Shown here one piece after another: positions 17,062-30,046 of a DNA stretch of 34,253 bases. The notes under the pieces were generated by a model. That model was not told where the DNA came from. It searched no databases and saw only the letters and a program-made list of their open reading frames with translations. Each line of letters begins with the position of its first letter. The first letter of the stretch is position 1. The position numbers and the translations under genes were made by a program. The stretch is from JAAYAY01 sp964429355 (GTDB lineage: Bacteria; Planctomycetota; Planctomycetia; Pirellulales; Thermoguttaceae), in assembly GCA_964429355.1 (NCBI GenBank), contig CAYSCH010000056.1, positions 1-34,253 on the forward strand. The letters run 5' to 3'.

Positions 17062-19107
17062 CTAAGGCGATTCGGGTTCGAGCAACGCCGCCGTCAGCAC
17101 CTCCTCGATGGTCGCCACGAACCGCACTTGAATCCGGTTGCGAACGAAATCCGGGGTCATCTGCACGTCCCGCTCGTTCTCCTTGGGCACAATCACTTGC
17201 TTGCACCCGGCGTCGATGGCAGCCTGGAGCTTCGGAAGCACGCCGCCGATGCCGAGCACTTTGCCCATGATGGTGATCTCGCCCGTCATGGCGATGTCGT
17301 TGCGGACAGGGCGGCCGGTAAGAGCCGAGACGATCCCGGTCACGATGGTGATCCCGGCTGACGGGCCTTCCTTGGGAACACCCATCATCGTGGCGAGGAC
17401 GGCAATGTCGAAATTGTCCTGCCAGTCGTTGGGCAGGCCGACATCCTTGGCATGGGTGCGGATGAACTGGGCGGCGGCGGCCACGCTCTCCTTCATCACC
17501 TTCTGCATCGATCCGAGGCTGATGATCCTTCCTGACCCTTTGGTCGCCTGCATCTCGAAGTGGAGGAGGCAGCCCCGGTCGTCGCCAATCACGGCCAGGC
17601 CGATGACCTCGCCAATTCTCGGGGTGCTCGGCAGCGAAACCTTCTGCTCCCGGTTTGCGTCGGGCAGGGTCGGCGTGATCATCGTCCCAGATTGTGTAAG
17701 CTTGGCCGTCAGCTTGATGGGACCGTATTCCCCCGCCGCCATCAGGTGCAGTTGGTTGCGGACTCGCTGCCGCCCCTCTAAGGCCAGCGAAAAAAGCTCG
17801 CCAAGCTGCTCGTCGCCGACCTCGCCGTGGGGATACATGAGCTTCAGCAGGCCCGAAAGGACTTTCTCAACGCCACGAACGTCACGGCCGGTGATGCCCG
17901 CTTGGGCCGAGGACGTATCGACAAGGTGGTAACGGCCCTTCAGCGGCCCAAGCACGTCCTTCCGACGAAGCTCGTGCATGATTTCGCAGAAGTAGTCGGT
18001 GATGAAGCCGTAGTCCTGCGCCAAAGAACCGGGATGGATTTTGGGAATCTCCCAGCCAGCCACGTAGGCGTGCAACCGGTCAATGAACGCCTCGACCTGG
18101 AGGAAGTCGGGCAGCGGCTCGAATAGATGGTAATACTTCTCGTGCGGCATCTTCGCCTGCACGTCGAGATTGCCGACCAGCACGATGGAGGCGAAGGCCA
18201 GGATCTCCTTCTTGCCACGGCTGAACTTCCCGTCCTGCATGTAGCCCTGCATGATCGACACCAGGGCCTTTGGGTCCGTGAAGTCGGTGTTGGCAATCTC
18301 GTCGAAAACCACAACGTCACGGCTGCCGACGACGCCCACCTTCCCGGTTGCATTGTTGATGAACAGGCTGGCCGGGGTCGCCTTGCCGCCCGAAAGCACC
18401 GTGGCGTAGTAGCTTTGGTTGCGATAGATGTAAGTCTTGCCGGTTTCTCTGGGCGCAAGCTCGACGCTGTTGCAGTTCGCTTCGACCATCGGCACCAGCC
18501 GCAGCAAGTAAAGCAGCTTCTCCCGCCTGGTCATCTGGTCGGGATTGAGGCCAATCGTGTTGATGAGCAAGTCGAGCCACTCGTCGGCCTCGAACTGCCG
18601 ACGTTTCTCGATAAACTCACCGAGATCGATGACCGATATCTGGAAGGGAGTGAACTCCGTCACCTTGAAGGGGCGGATCTTCTTGTTGTGGACTTCGGTT
18701 TCGTCGTAGGTCAGCGTGATCGTGCCCCACATCCCGCCCGACAGCAGCATCGGATATTGGCGCACCAGGCTCTCGGTGACGTTCACGAAACTCTCGTTGA
18801 TGGCCGAGATCGTGCCCCAATACTTGTCCTCGGTCTCCTGGAGACGAACTTCGAGGCTGGCGATGATGCTGTGGTTTCGGGTTTCTCGAATCTGATGGCG
18901 AATCTTCTCGGCCTCTGCCCCGTGAACGAAGTTCTCCCGCAGCCGTTTGACGACCTGTTGCAGGTCATCCTGAAAATTATCCTCGGTGCAGTAGTTGTCG
19001 ATGAGATACTCGACGACGAAGCGGGGAAACTCGTCCACGCCGGTGTTGATCGTCAGCCCCTTGTTGACGACCTTGCCTCGGAAGATGTCCTTGACCCGTG
19101 TATTCAT
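17062..19107 (-). CDS. brxL: BREX protein BrxL (AAA+ ATPase with Lon-like protease domain)
   Basis: The 681 residues match BrxL in length and order: an N-terminal domain, an AAA+ core with Walker A in APRETGKTYIYRN (about 220-232) and Walker B in VVVFDEIAN (about 267-275), then a Lon-type domain with GVPKEGPSAGITIV (the Ser of GPSAG is the expected nucleophile) and IGGVLPKLQAAIDAG (expected catalytic Lys). BrxL forms DNA-binding rings that are needed for phage exclusion in BREX types that have it; the proteolytic centre is conserved but its role is debated. It starts 13 bases after the pglZ stop. Its presence separates this locus from BREX types that use a helicase (BrxH) instead. Confidence 0.93.
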   Translation of the reverse strand: MNTRVKDIFRGKVVNKGLTINTGVDEFPRFVVEYLIDNYCTEDNFQDDLQQVVKRLRENFVHGAEAEKIRHQIRETRNHSIIASLEVRLQETEDKYWGTISAINESFVNVTESLVRQYPMLLSGGMWGTITLTYDETEVHNKKIRPFKVTEFTPFQISVIDLGEFIEKRRQFEADEWLDLLINTIGLNPDQMTRREKLLYLLRLVPMVEANCNSVELAPRETGKTYIYRNQSYYATVLSGGKATPASLFINNATGKVGVVGSRDVVVFDEIANTDFTDPKALVSIMQGYMQDGKFSRGKKEILAFASIVLVGNLDVQAKMPHEKYYHLFEPLPDFLQVEAFIDRLHAYVAGWEIPKIHPGSLAQDYGFITDYFCEIMHELRRKDVLGPLKGRYHLVDTSSAQAGITGRDVRGVEKVLSGLLKLMYPHGEVGDEQLGELFSLALEGRQRVRNQLHLMAAGEYGPIKLTAKLTQSGTMITPTLPDANREQKVSLPSTPRIGEVIGLAVIGDDRGCLLHFEMQATKGSGRIISLGSMQKVMKESVAAAAQFIRTHAKDVGLPNDWQDNFDIAVLATMMGVPKEGPSAGITIVTGIVSALTGRPVRNDIAMTGEITIMGKVLGIGGVLPKLQAAIDAGCKQVIVPKENERDVQMTPDFVRNRIQVRFVATIEEVLTAALLEPESP

Positions 19108-19119
19108 CTCTCTGTCCTG

Positions 19120-21954
19120 TTACCGCAGCCCGGCAGGAACCATCCCCATGATGCTGTCGAGCCGACTGTCCAAACGACGGCGAATCCGTGTGGTGTCGAG
19201 TTGAATCTCTACCTGCCCGTGAACGCTGGTCCGCACCATGCGGTTCTTCCAGCGGTAGCTGGCGATGGCCGTCACCTGCTTGACCACCCGCCCCGCCTTC
19301 TGCTCCTCCTCCGAAGGCGAATCGACCTTCGGCATCCAGCGAACTCGGTATTCGTGTTCGGTTCCCGAAAAAACCTCCTTGCGAGGCTGAATGTCGTCGA
19401 GCCCGGCGTCCACTTGTAGCTGGAAGAGGACTTCCTCCGAGACGGTCGCCTTCGCCCGTGCGGTGACCATGATGTCGAGCGACTGGTTCTCGGAGAGGAC
19501 GCCCTCGAAGCGAATTCCCTCAAGCTGGAATGCTGGCTCGAACTTGATCTTGGGCCCAAGGACAACCAGCGGGATCAGGCATTCGGCCATGCTCAGTCCG
19601 CCGTGGGTGTAACGATCTGGGTTGTACGGGCCTTGGGGCCGCTTCAGCGTCAGGCCGGGCCGAGGGAAAAGGACGTGGTTGAACGACCAGTTGGCTTTCC
19701 CCGTCTTGTCGGGAATTGCTAAATCGGCAGCCTTGAACAGAACACCATGCTTCGAGTCCTTGCCATCCAGCGGCTTCTTGAGCCGCCCAACTCGATAATG
19801 CACATCCGTGCTGTCGGTCAACACCTCATGTGGCACAACAAACGTGGCTTCCGGTTGCGGCGTGAAGCCGTGGTCGGAGACGACGAACACGGCGGCATCG
19901 TCGGGCATTTCCCGGATCACGCTGCGAACATCCTGCCGCAGGATTTCCCTAACCGTCGCATCGTAAATAAACGCCAAGTCTTGGTTGTTCTTATGGAGGT
20001 TATCGTCCGTGAAGTTGAAGATCACCACGTCGATGGGCTTCGAGGTGTAGCGGGCGGAAATGCCGCACTCCACCGTGTCGTCCTGCTTCTCGACCTTGAA
20101 CTTCACGGTCAAACCGAAATTGGCCTTCAGGGCACTTTCTAGGAGCGCACTCTCGGTCGTGCTGGTGAACTGAATTGGCAAGCACCCAGCCGAAATCGCC
20201 TTCCGGCTGAGGTGTGTCTCGCTGGGCAGAAGGGCACTGCCCGGCAGTTCCTCGACCACATCATATTTCTCTTCCAGCACCGGCCAGACGAGTTCTTTCC
20301 AGGCGTCGATCCGCAGGCCGTCGAAGATGAGGATCACCGCCTTCCGGTCGCTTTCGGCGTCCCAGTTAGGCTTGAGCACCCGGGACACGAACTGGTGCGT
20401 GAAGATCACCGGCGAGTCGTCCCGATTGATCCACTTCACGTAGTTGGCCTGGTACAAATCTTGGAATCGGGTGTTGGCGGCGTCCATGTCCTGGTCCACT
20501 GCCTCAATCGACTCCTTGAGCTTCTGCTGGGCGGCTTCCCACCGCTGGGAAAGCTGCGGCCAGAACTGAGCTTTCGGCACCGGCCGGATGTCGCCGACCT
20601 GCACCAGCCGTCGCAATCCGCTCGTGTAGTAGTCGAGCCTGTCAGCCTTGTCTTCGCACCAAAGCTGGTAGAAGTAGCTGAACTCTAGCTGATCGGGCTT
20701 GAGCACCTTGAGTTTTCGGGCCTGATCCCGCAGCTTGTCGGCAATCTCGAAGAACTGAATCGCCCGGCGATAGGTTGCCAGCAGCGTTGCCCACTGCGGC
20801 GTCGGCCGTCGAGCAGCAATGGGCAAAGTGTCTTGTTTGCCCTTCGTGCCTTCCTCATCGAGGGCCTGCAAGATCTCTTTGTGGAAGTCTTTTGTCCTGT
20901 TGGTCAGGAGATCGATCAACAGCGAGAGCAGCGCCATGCTTCGCACCAGCGGCGAGAGCTTTTCGGCCAACAGCACCTTCTTGGCTTCTTCGGGCTGATC
21001 GATCTTGCAGCGGTCGGCCAGCAGAAACGTCAGCCGTTTCTCAGGCTCCTCCTTCAAGAAGGTCTCAACCGCCTGCACATCCTCGGTGATCTGGTCGGGA
21101 TCTGCCCTGAGCATGTCCTTGAGCGTCTGCTCGATGACCTTCTTCGGGATCTTCTGATATCGCCCCAGGCCGGTCTCGAAATTGTCCAGAAGAACGCTGT
21201 ATTCCACGCCATGCTGGTGCATGATCGCCGACAGCGTGAAGGCCCGGACAACGGCCTGGGGATCGTGGTCGAGCATCCAGCACCAGGGTTTGTCGGCCTG
21301 GTTGATTTGCTCCCGCAGCTTGCCAAGAACTTCGCTGGCCTCGTCCCCCGATCCTTCGGAGAAGAGATCTCGGACCTTCTCCAGTTGGTCGTGATTCTGG
21401 ATGCACAGGCGTCGGATCTCCCCGGCTCCCAGCTTGTGCTGGAAGGGGTTGATGCCCAACGTGGCCCCGAGAACGATCTTGTAAAGGTCGCTGTCGGTGA
21501 AGCGGTGTTCGTCCACGTCCCGCAGTTGGCCGTGGGCCTTGAGTGCCAGCGAAAGATTTTCGAGAATCAGGCGGCTTAGATTGCGGTCTTCGTTTACCAA
21601 AAGCGGCCAACGCTGGTCGCCCGTTTTTTCGATGAGGAAATCACGCAACGTGATCCGCAGCCTCGCCCGTGATTTGCAGCGGGCCTCCATGTCCGGGTAG
21701 AAGAGCGGGAGCTTGGCCTTCTCCCGGCTCCGGTCTACGAGGATGACCTTAGCCGACTGGTCGTCCCGGAGCCGTTCCCACATCTCCCGCAGGGCCAGGT
21801 TGCCGCTTACGAAGAGGACGGTGAAGCCGTTTTCCTTGGCCCAGCCATCGACGGCATGGGCACCGGCCCGGATCATCCGCTGGGGATCGGCCAGGATAAT
21901 AAGGGCCTCGCCTCGCAGCGGGTTCAGTTGGTCGATTACCCATCGTTCGATCAT
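19120..21954 (-). CDS. pglZ: BREX protein PglZ (alkaline-phosphatase-superfamily)
   Basis: The 944-residue protein has a helical N-terminal half and a central PglZ domain. Metal-site motifs are visible in order: VILIFDGLRIDAW (about 539-551), SETHLSR (about 572), VVSDHGFTP (about 688) and HGGLSMAECLIPLVVL (about 783-798). A C-terminal beta-rich domain of about 150 residues follows (strands around GVLSENQSLDIMVTARAKAT). PglZ is the BREX signature protein and acts as a nuclease/phosphodiesterase-like partner of the methyltransferase. The gene starts 24 bases after the small membrane-anchored protein gene and leads straight into brxL. Identification is firm; the substrate in the cell is not settled for the family. 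Confidence 0.95.
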   Translation of the reverse strand: MIERWVIDQLNPLRGEALIILADPQRMIRAGAHAVDGWAKENGFTVLFVSGNLALREMWERLRDDQSAKVILVDRSREKAKLPLFYPDMEARCKSRARLRITLRDFLIEKTGDQRWPLLVNEDRNLSRLILENLSLALKAHGQLRDVDEHRFTDSDLYKIVLGATLGINPFQHKLGAGEIRRLCIQNHDQLEKVRDLFSEGSGDEASEVLGKLREQINQADKPWCWMLDHDPQAVVRAFTLSAIMHQHGVEYSVLLDNFETGLGRYQKIPKKVIEQTLKDMLRADPDQITEDVQAVETFLKEEPEKRLTFLLADRCKIDQPEEAKKVLLAEKLSPLVRSMALLSLLIDLLTNRTKDFHKEILQALDEEGTKGKQDTLPIAARRPTPQWATLLATYRRAIQFFEIADKLRDQARKLKVLKPDQLEFSYFYQLWCEDKADRLDYYTSGLRRLVQVGDIRPVPKAQFWPQLSQRWEAAQQKLKESIEAVDQDMDAANTRFQDLYQANYVKWINRDDSPVIFTHQFVSRVLKPNWDAESDRKAVILIFDGLRIDAWKELVWPVLEEKYDVVEELPGSALLPSETHLSRKAISAGCLPIQFTSTTESALLESALKANFGLTVKFKVEKQDDTVECGISARYTSKPIDVVIFNFTDDNLHKNNQDLAFIYDATVREILRQDVRSVIREMPDDAAVFVVSDHGFTPQPEATFVVPHEVLTDSTDVHYRVGRLKKPLDGKDSKHGVLFKAADLAIPDKTGKANWSFNHVLFPRPGLTLKRPQGPYNPDRYTHGGLSMAECLIPLVVLGPKIKFEPAFQLEGIRFEGVLSENQSLDIMVTARAKATVSEEVLFQLQVDAGLDDIQPRKEVFSGTEHEYRVRWMPKVDSPSEEEQKAGRVVKQVTAIASYRWKNRMVRTSVHGQVEIQLDTTRIRRRLDSRLDSIMGMVPAGLR

Positions 21955-21978
21955 TGCCAGAGCCCATTCCCAGTTTGA

Positions 21979-22620
21979 CTATGCCGACTTGTGGACTTTT
22001 GGCGGCCAGTTGCCATCCATTGATAGGATCAGCCTGATCTGCTGCGGTGCGGTGTCCTGCGCCGACACGAGCACCGTGAGCCGAAAAACTCCGTTCCTAG
22101 CAAAGAGCGGTGCAAACCGCAGTGGTTTGAGGACGGTGCCATCATGGGCTCGGAGGCAAGGCTCATAGCCTGGTTGGTCGCTCTGAACACGGACGACATC
22201 CACGTATCTGTTGATCGACTGAGGCAGATCAGCGGCGTCGATCTCTGCATTGTAGGACCAGATCAGCGGCATCGAATCACGGAAGATCGTTGGCCGAAAC
22301 TCGCCGTCCACCTGCTCTTCGATGTTGACCAACCAGGCTCGCACCCGCTGCGCTATCCGGGGCTTCGTGTTCGTCACTCTTACTCGTGCGTACATCACCA
22401 CTCGCTGCCCAGCCCGGGTAGCAACGGTGCTCGCTCCTGTCTGCACGACATACTCCTCTGGTGTCAATGTCACACAGTCTTCGGTGTCGCCGAAGTCAGC
22501 CTTGAGCTTAGGGCCACGCACCCAAAAGGTAATTCGCTCGGACAACTCCTTGGTGAAAAGTCCAAGGAGCCAGCCTCCAAACAAAAGGGCGTATTTTGTC
22601 CACCAGGGATCACCGTTCAT
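21979..22620 (-). CDS. Membrane-anchored beta-rich protein inside the BREX operon, 213 aa
   Basis: I do not recognise a family. An N-terminal hydrophobic helix (KYALLFGGWLLGLFTKEL, about residues 9-26) is followed by a soluble part with alternating strands (RVVMYARVRVTNTKPRIAQR; VFRLTVLVSAQDTAPQQIRL), the look of an Ig-like or C2-like sandwich. It probably sits on the cytoplasmic side of the membrane, since the helix is not followed by a cleavage site. It begins at ATG 22620, 15 bases after the methyltransferase stop, with GGGAGG as ribosome site, and precedes pglZ. Standard BREX operons do not have a gene here, so it is either a type-specific component or a passenger. Confidence 0.7.
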   Translation of the reverse strand: MNGDPWWTKYALLFGGWLLGLFTKELSERITFWVRGPKLKADFGDTEDCVTLTPEEYVVQTGASTVATRAGQRVVMYARVRVTNTKPRIAQRVRAWLVNIEEQVDGEFRPTIFRDSMPLIWSYNAEIDAADLPQSINRYVDVVRVQSDQPGYEPCLRAHDGTVLKPLRFAPLFARNGVFRLTVLVSAQDTAPQQIRLILSMDGNWPPKVHKSA

Positions 22621-22635
22621 CCAGTCAACCTCCCA

Positions 22636-25236
22636 TCACTCTTCGTCGTCCTCGGTCTTCCGACGCTTTCGCTTTGGCTTGGCCTCCTCATCGCTCCCAC
22701 GGCGGACGCAGGTGCGATACTCGTCCTCGGCTTCGAGTTGATCTTCATCCGAAAGCTTCGCCAGGTTCAAGCCGCCCTTCTCGTAAATCGCCTTGCCTTG
22801 CTCGTAGAAGCCTGCACGGCGGCATTGGCGCAGCCAATCCAAAAGGTCTCGGTCGCTAGCGGGGCGGTCTTTGTCCCGAACGGGCACGCCGTCAATCAAG
22901 GCGTTAGCAAACCGTTTGATCCTTCGCAGGGTTCCGGCTTCTCTGAGTTCGGCAAGCAACTTGCGCTCGTCGTCGTGGGGTGGCCGCCAGGTGCCGCTGG
23001 GTGTCTTCATGAAGTATTCCGGCAGCCAATCGGCCAACAGGCGGCGAGGCTTGTCGTGAACCGGAAGGTACTCCTCGAAGAGATCGCTGTAATGAACGCC
23101 CTCGTTTTCGGGATGCGACTTGAGGTACTTGCCCATGAACTTCTCAAGGCGGTTGGCTGCCCCAACTTCTTTCGTCTGTTCAGCCTGGTCAATCTGGTCG
23201 GCAGTTTCCCTCAGATACCACCGGCTCTGGACGTGTGAGCCGAACAGATCAGGCTCTTCATTCTCGAACAAGTTTTTCTTGATTGGCTCTTGCACCTCTT
23301 CGGCAACGGATCGGAGAAGCGCATCGAAATTGTGCGCCTCCATTTGGCCCTTGCTGACCATCCGGCTCACTAGCACGTCATACACCCGGTCTTTAGTAGC
23401 CCCTGGATGGGCTGTCAAATAGTCTCGGACAACTTGACGGCCAAGTTCCTGAAACGTTGGCACGTCAACGTCTGCCGGTATGAAAACATGTGCTGCCTGC
23501 GATTCACCGGGTTTTGGCTTGCGGAAGTTGATGACGAGATCTCGCTTGGTAATCTTGTCCGCCACCAACTGCTTCTGCGATTTCTCTCTTGCATCGATGT
23601 ACAGCGCTTGATCGCTCTTATCGACAACGAATCCTGCTTCTGCCATTATGTCCTGCACGAGTGACCACGTCCCTTCCGCCGAGTCGTGATAACACATCGA
23701 CAACCACCTGCCGGGTTTGAGAATCCGATGACACTCCTTCATCGCACAGAGCATACTCTCGGCCCAGTCCGATTCCGTCTTGCCCCGATGTTCGTTCACT
23801 ATTATCTCTTCATCGAGCCAGTCACTATTGAACCGTAGCCACGCCTCCCACAGGAAGTTCGCCTCTCCGTACTGGACCTTCCAGGAATAAGGAGGATCAG
23901 TGAACACGTAATCCACAGAATGAGAGGGGATTTGGGAAAGGTCTCTCGCATCCTGAGTCGAAATTGCCACATGTCTCTCAGTGATCCCCGCATTGATGTC
24001 CCGAAGGCTCTTGCACAACCCCTTGATTTTCGACTCCAGTCGGTGCCATACGTTCTCGATCTGTCGCATCGGTGGGACGTAATATGTCCCCTTCAACACC
24101 TTCGTCGGGAACGTAGCTCCTGGGATGTACTGGTTCATGATGCTCAGGCCAGGTAGATTTGCAGTTGCGGCAAGCAGCAACAAATCCCGAGCGTCTGCAT
24201 CGCTCACCGTGCTTACGTGATGAAACCAGCTAGCGAGCGCCCAGAGGTTTTGCTTCGTGAAGAACTGGTCAACTCTTTCAATACCTCGAAGGTAGTTGCG
24301 CCAAAGCAATCCCCAGCATTCATTGTCAGATGCGGCGTGCAGCATCCGATCCGTCGGAAACCAGTAGGGGATTTGTTGAGCTTCAATCTCTCGAAGCTTC
24401 TTAAGGTCGTGAGTCTCAAAGTAGCTGCGACGTTTATCGTTCTTGTCGTTATGCGACCTGTCTGCTCTCTTGGGCTTGCAGGAGCCTTGGCAGAGGTAGT
24501 TCACATGAACCGGTATAGCGCCGAATCGCTGGCCCGAGAGATCGATCTCCTCAGTTTTGCGTTGCGACAGGCAGATTGGACACACCTTGATCTTCTTGGG
24601 CTTTCCGGCTGCCGTCGTCCCTTCAGCCACAATGCAGTCAAAAAGCGCCACCTTTGTGAGGCACCGGGAACATTGAAACACTTCTGAGTACACAATATGA
24701 CTAATAGAGGCCGGTCCGTCGCAGCGGTCACAGGTAGTCTGATAAAGCCATTCCATTTCGCCGTGAACCATTCGGGAGATTAACGCCAATTCCCCGAGGA
24801 GTTTTGTGGGCGAATAGGGTGTGCAGTAGTTCTTCGTGATAAAAGTGGCTGCTGGGCTTCGGTCGATGGCTATCGCCTTGCGTCCCTCCATCAATGCCGC
24901 CAGAGCAGTGCCACCGGAACCACAGAATGTGTCCAAGACCAAATCGCCGGGGCATGTGTAATGACGGATGTACTGGCGAATAGCGTCGTGCGGCTTCTTT
25001 GACCAGTACGTATGCATGTTGTAGATTGCCGTCGCCTTGCTCGTGGTAATGGCATCAACGAAAGCATCGACAGAATAATCATCGCTGTCAGCGTCATAGT
25101 CTCTTGCGTGCCTGCGAACGAATTGCGTGAGACTGCAATTTGGTTTATCCCCAGAGTAAGCGCCCTCCAGTGCTCCGTCCTGCAAGACCATGGAATCGAA
25201 TTCACGTTGGGCTTCGGCATGTGTCTTTCTTGCCAT
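22636..25236 (-). CDS. DNA methyltransferase with DPPY motif, in the PglX position
   Basis: The 866-residue enzyme has motif X/I near residues 78-112 (TYWSKKPHDAI, then VLDTFCGSGGTALAAL, the AdoMet site) and motif IV at about 447-450 (TDPPYSW). Between them are four cysteine pairs (CDRC, CSRC, CPIC, CQGSC, about 169-253), probably zinc ribbons in the target-recognition region. The order suits an alpha-class amino-methyltransferase making N6-methyladenine or N4-methylcytosine. Typical PglX is about 1,200 residues with NPPY, so this is a different methyltransferase in its place. ATG 25236 has AGGTG upstream; a GTG two codons earlier is possible. It follows the BrxC stop by 8 bases. Methyltransferase activity is very likely; target site unknown. 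Confidence 0.88.
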   Translation of the reverse strand: MARKTHAEAQREFDSMVLQDGALEGAYSGDKPNCSLTQFVRRHARDYDADSDDYSVDAFVDAITTSKATAIYNMHTYWSKKPHDAIRQYIRHYTCPGDLVLDTFCGSGGTALAALMEGRKAIAIDRSPAATFITKNYCTPYSPTKLLGELALISRMVHGEMEWLYQTTCDRCDGPASISHIVYSEVFQCSRCLTKVALFDCIVAEGTTAAGKPKKIKVCPICLSQRKTEEIDLSGQRFGAIPVHVNYLCQGSCKPKRADRSHNDKNDKRRSYFETHDLKKLREIEAQQIPYWFPTDRMLHAASDNECWGLLWRNYLRGIERVDQFFTKQNLWALASWFHHVSTVSDADARDLLLLAATANLPGLSIMNQYIPGATFPTKVLKGTYYVPPMRQIENVWHRLESKIKGLCKSLRDINAGITERHVAISTQDARDLSQIPSHSVDYVFTDPPYSWKVQYGEANFLWEAWLRFNSDWLDEEIIVNEHRGKTESDWAESMLCAMKECHRILKPGRWLSMCYHDSAEGTWSLVQDIMAEAGFVVDKSDQALYIDAREKSQKQLVADKITKRDLVINFRKPKPGESQAAHVFIPADVDVPTFQELGRQVVRDYLTAHPGATKDRVYDVLVSRMVSKGQMEAHNFDALLRSVAEEVQEPIKKNLFENEEPDLFGSHVQSRWYLRETADQIDQAEQTKEVGAANRLEKFMGKYLKSHPENEGVHYSDLFEEYLPVHDKPRRLLADWLPEYFMKTPSGTWRPPHDDERKLLAELREAGTLRRIKRFANALIDGVPVRDKDRPASDRDLLDWLRQCRRAGFYEQGKAIYEKGGLNLAKLSDEDQLEAEDEYRTCVRRGSDEEAKPKRKRRKTEDDEE

Positions 25237-25244
25237 GTCCACAC

Positions 25245-29509
<4,265 letters not shown>

Positions 29510-29513
<4 letters not shown>

Positions 29514-30046
29514 TGGCTCAACTCCCAAGTATGGTTTTCCTGCACGTAAGTCGGCGGCAACGTGCGGCGGTACTTCTCGGCAAGCTCATGAAAGAGGACC
29601 ACCCGGTCGCCTTCGTGGGCTCCTGGCAGGAGAAGTAGCAGGTGCTTCTGATTGGTCGCACGGGTGCGGAGGCAAGCGAGTTCGAGATCGTAGGCGAACA
29701 GAAGCTCGACGTTCTTCAGGGCCACGAAGGAATCGGAAAGAAACCGATCCGCCACTAAGGCGTCGAGTTCGTCCGCCAAACGCTTCTTCACGCTTTCGGT
29801 GCGGGTGGCTTCGCTCTGAACGAGCTTTTTCAACTCGTCATCGTTGATCCGGTCGAGAATAGTCCGATTGACGTTGACCGGCGCAGGCAAGGGCTGACCG
29901 CTCGGAGAAAGCGCCTCGGAGAAATCGACCCGCTCGTATCGCTCTAGCCGCTCGTAGGTGCCCAAGATAACGTAGAGGTGCCGACCGGTCGGCATCTCCA
30001 ACTTCTGGCGAAGCTGCGAATTGATCTCGTGGCCGGATAGCTTCAT
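29510..30046 (-). CDS. BrxB-like small BREX protein (DUF1788-like), 178 aa
   Basis: It sits exactly where brxB lies in BREX operons, between the BrxA-like gene and brxC. It has no P-loop. The end, HLLLLLPGAHEGDRVVLFHE followed by KYRRTLPPTYVQ, resembles the conserved tail of BrxB (a hydrophobic strand, Pro-Gly-x-x-x-Gly, then Leu-Phe), and the front has RHLYVILGTYERLERYERVDF. Start ATG 30046 overlaps the previous stop as ATGA; its own stop overlaps brxC as GTGA. BrxB is required for BREX in model systems but its biochemistry is unknown. The match is by pattern and position; a different small BREX protein remains possible. Confidence 0.65.

Noticed and set aside
16988..17206. Extended N terminus of the putative nuclease
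   Set aside because: It would overlap brxL, reads as low-complexity Arg/Gly/Asp sequence, and ATG 16987 has a ribosome site.
18127..19419. 430-codon open frame on the plus strand
   Set aside because: It lies antisense to brxL and pglZ; it is a typical shadow of a GC-rich gene and has no protein-like motifs.
22144..23238. 364-codon open frame on the plus strand
   Set aside because: Antisense across two well-supported BREX genes; shadow frame.
29514..29528. TTG 29528 as the start of brxC
   Set aside because: GTG 29513 overlaps the upstream stop (GTGA) and has GGGAG at a suitable distance, matching the ATGA overlap used by the gene before it.
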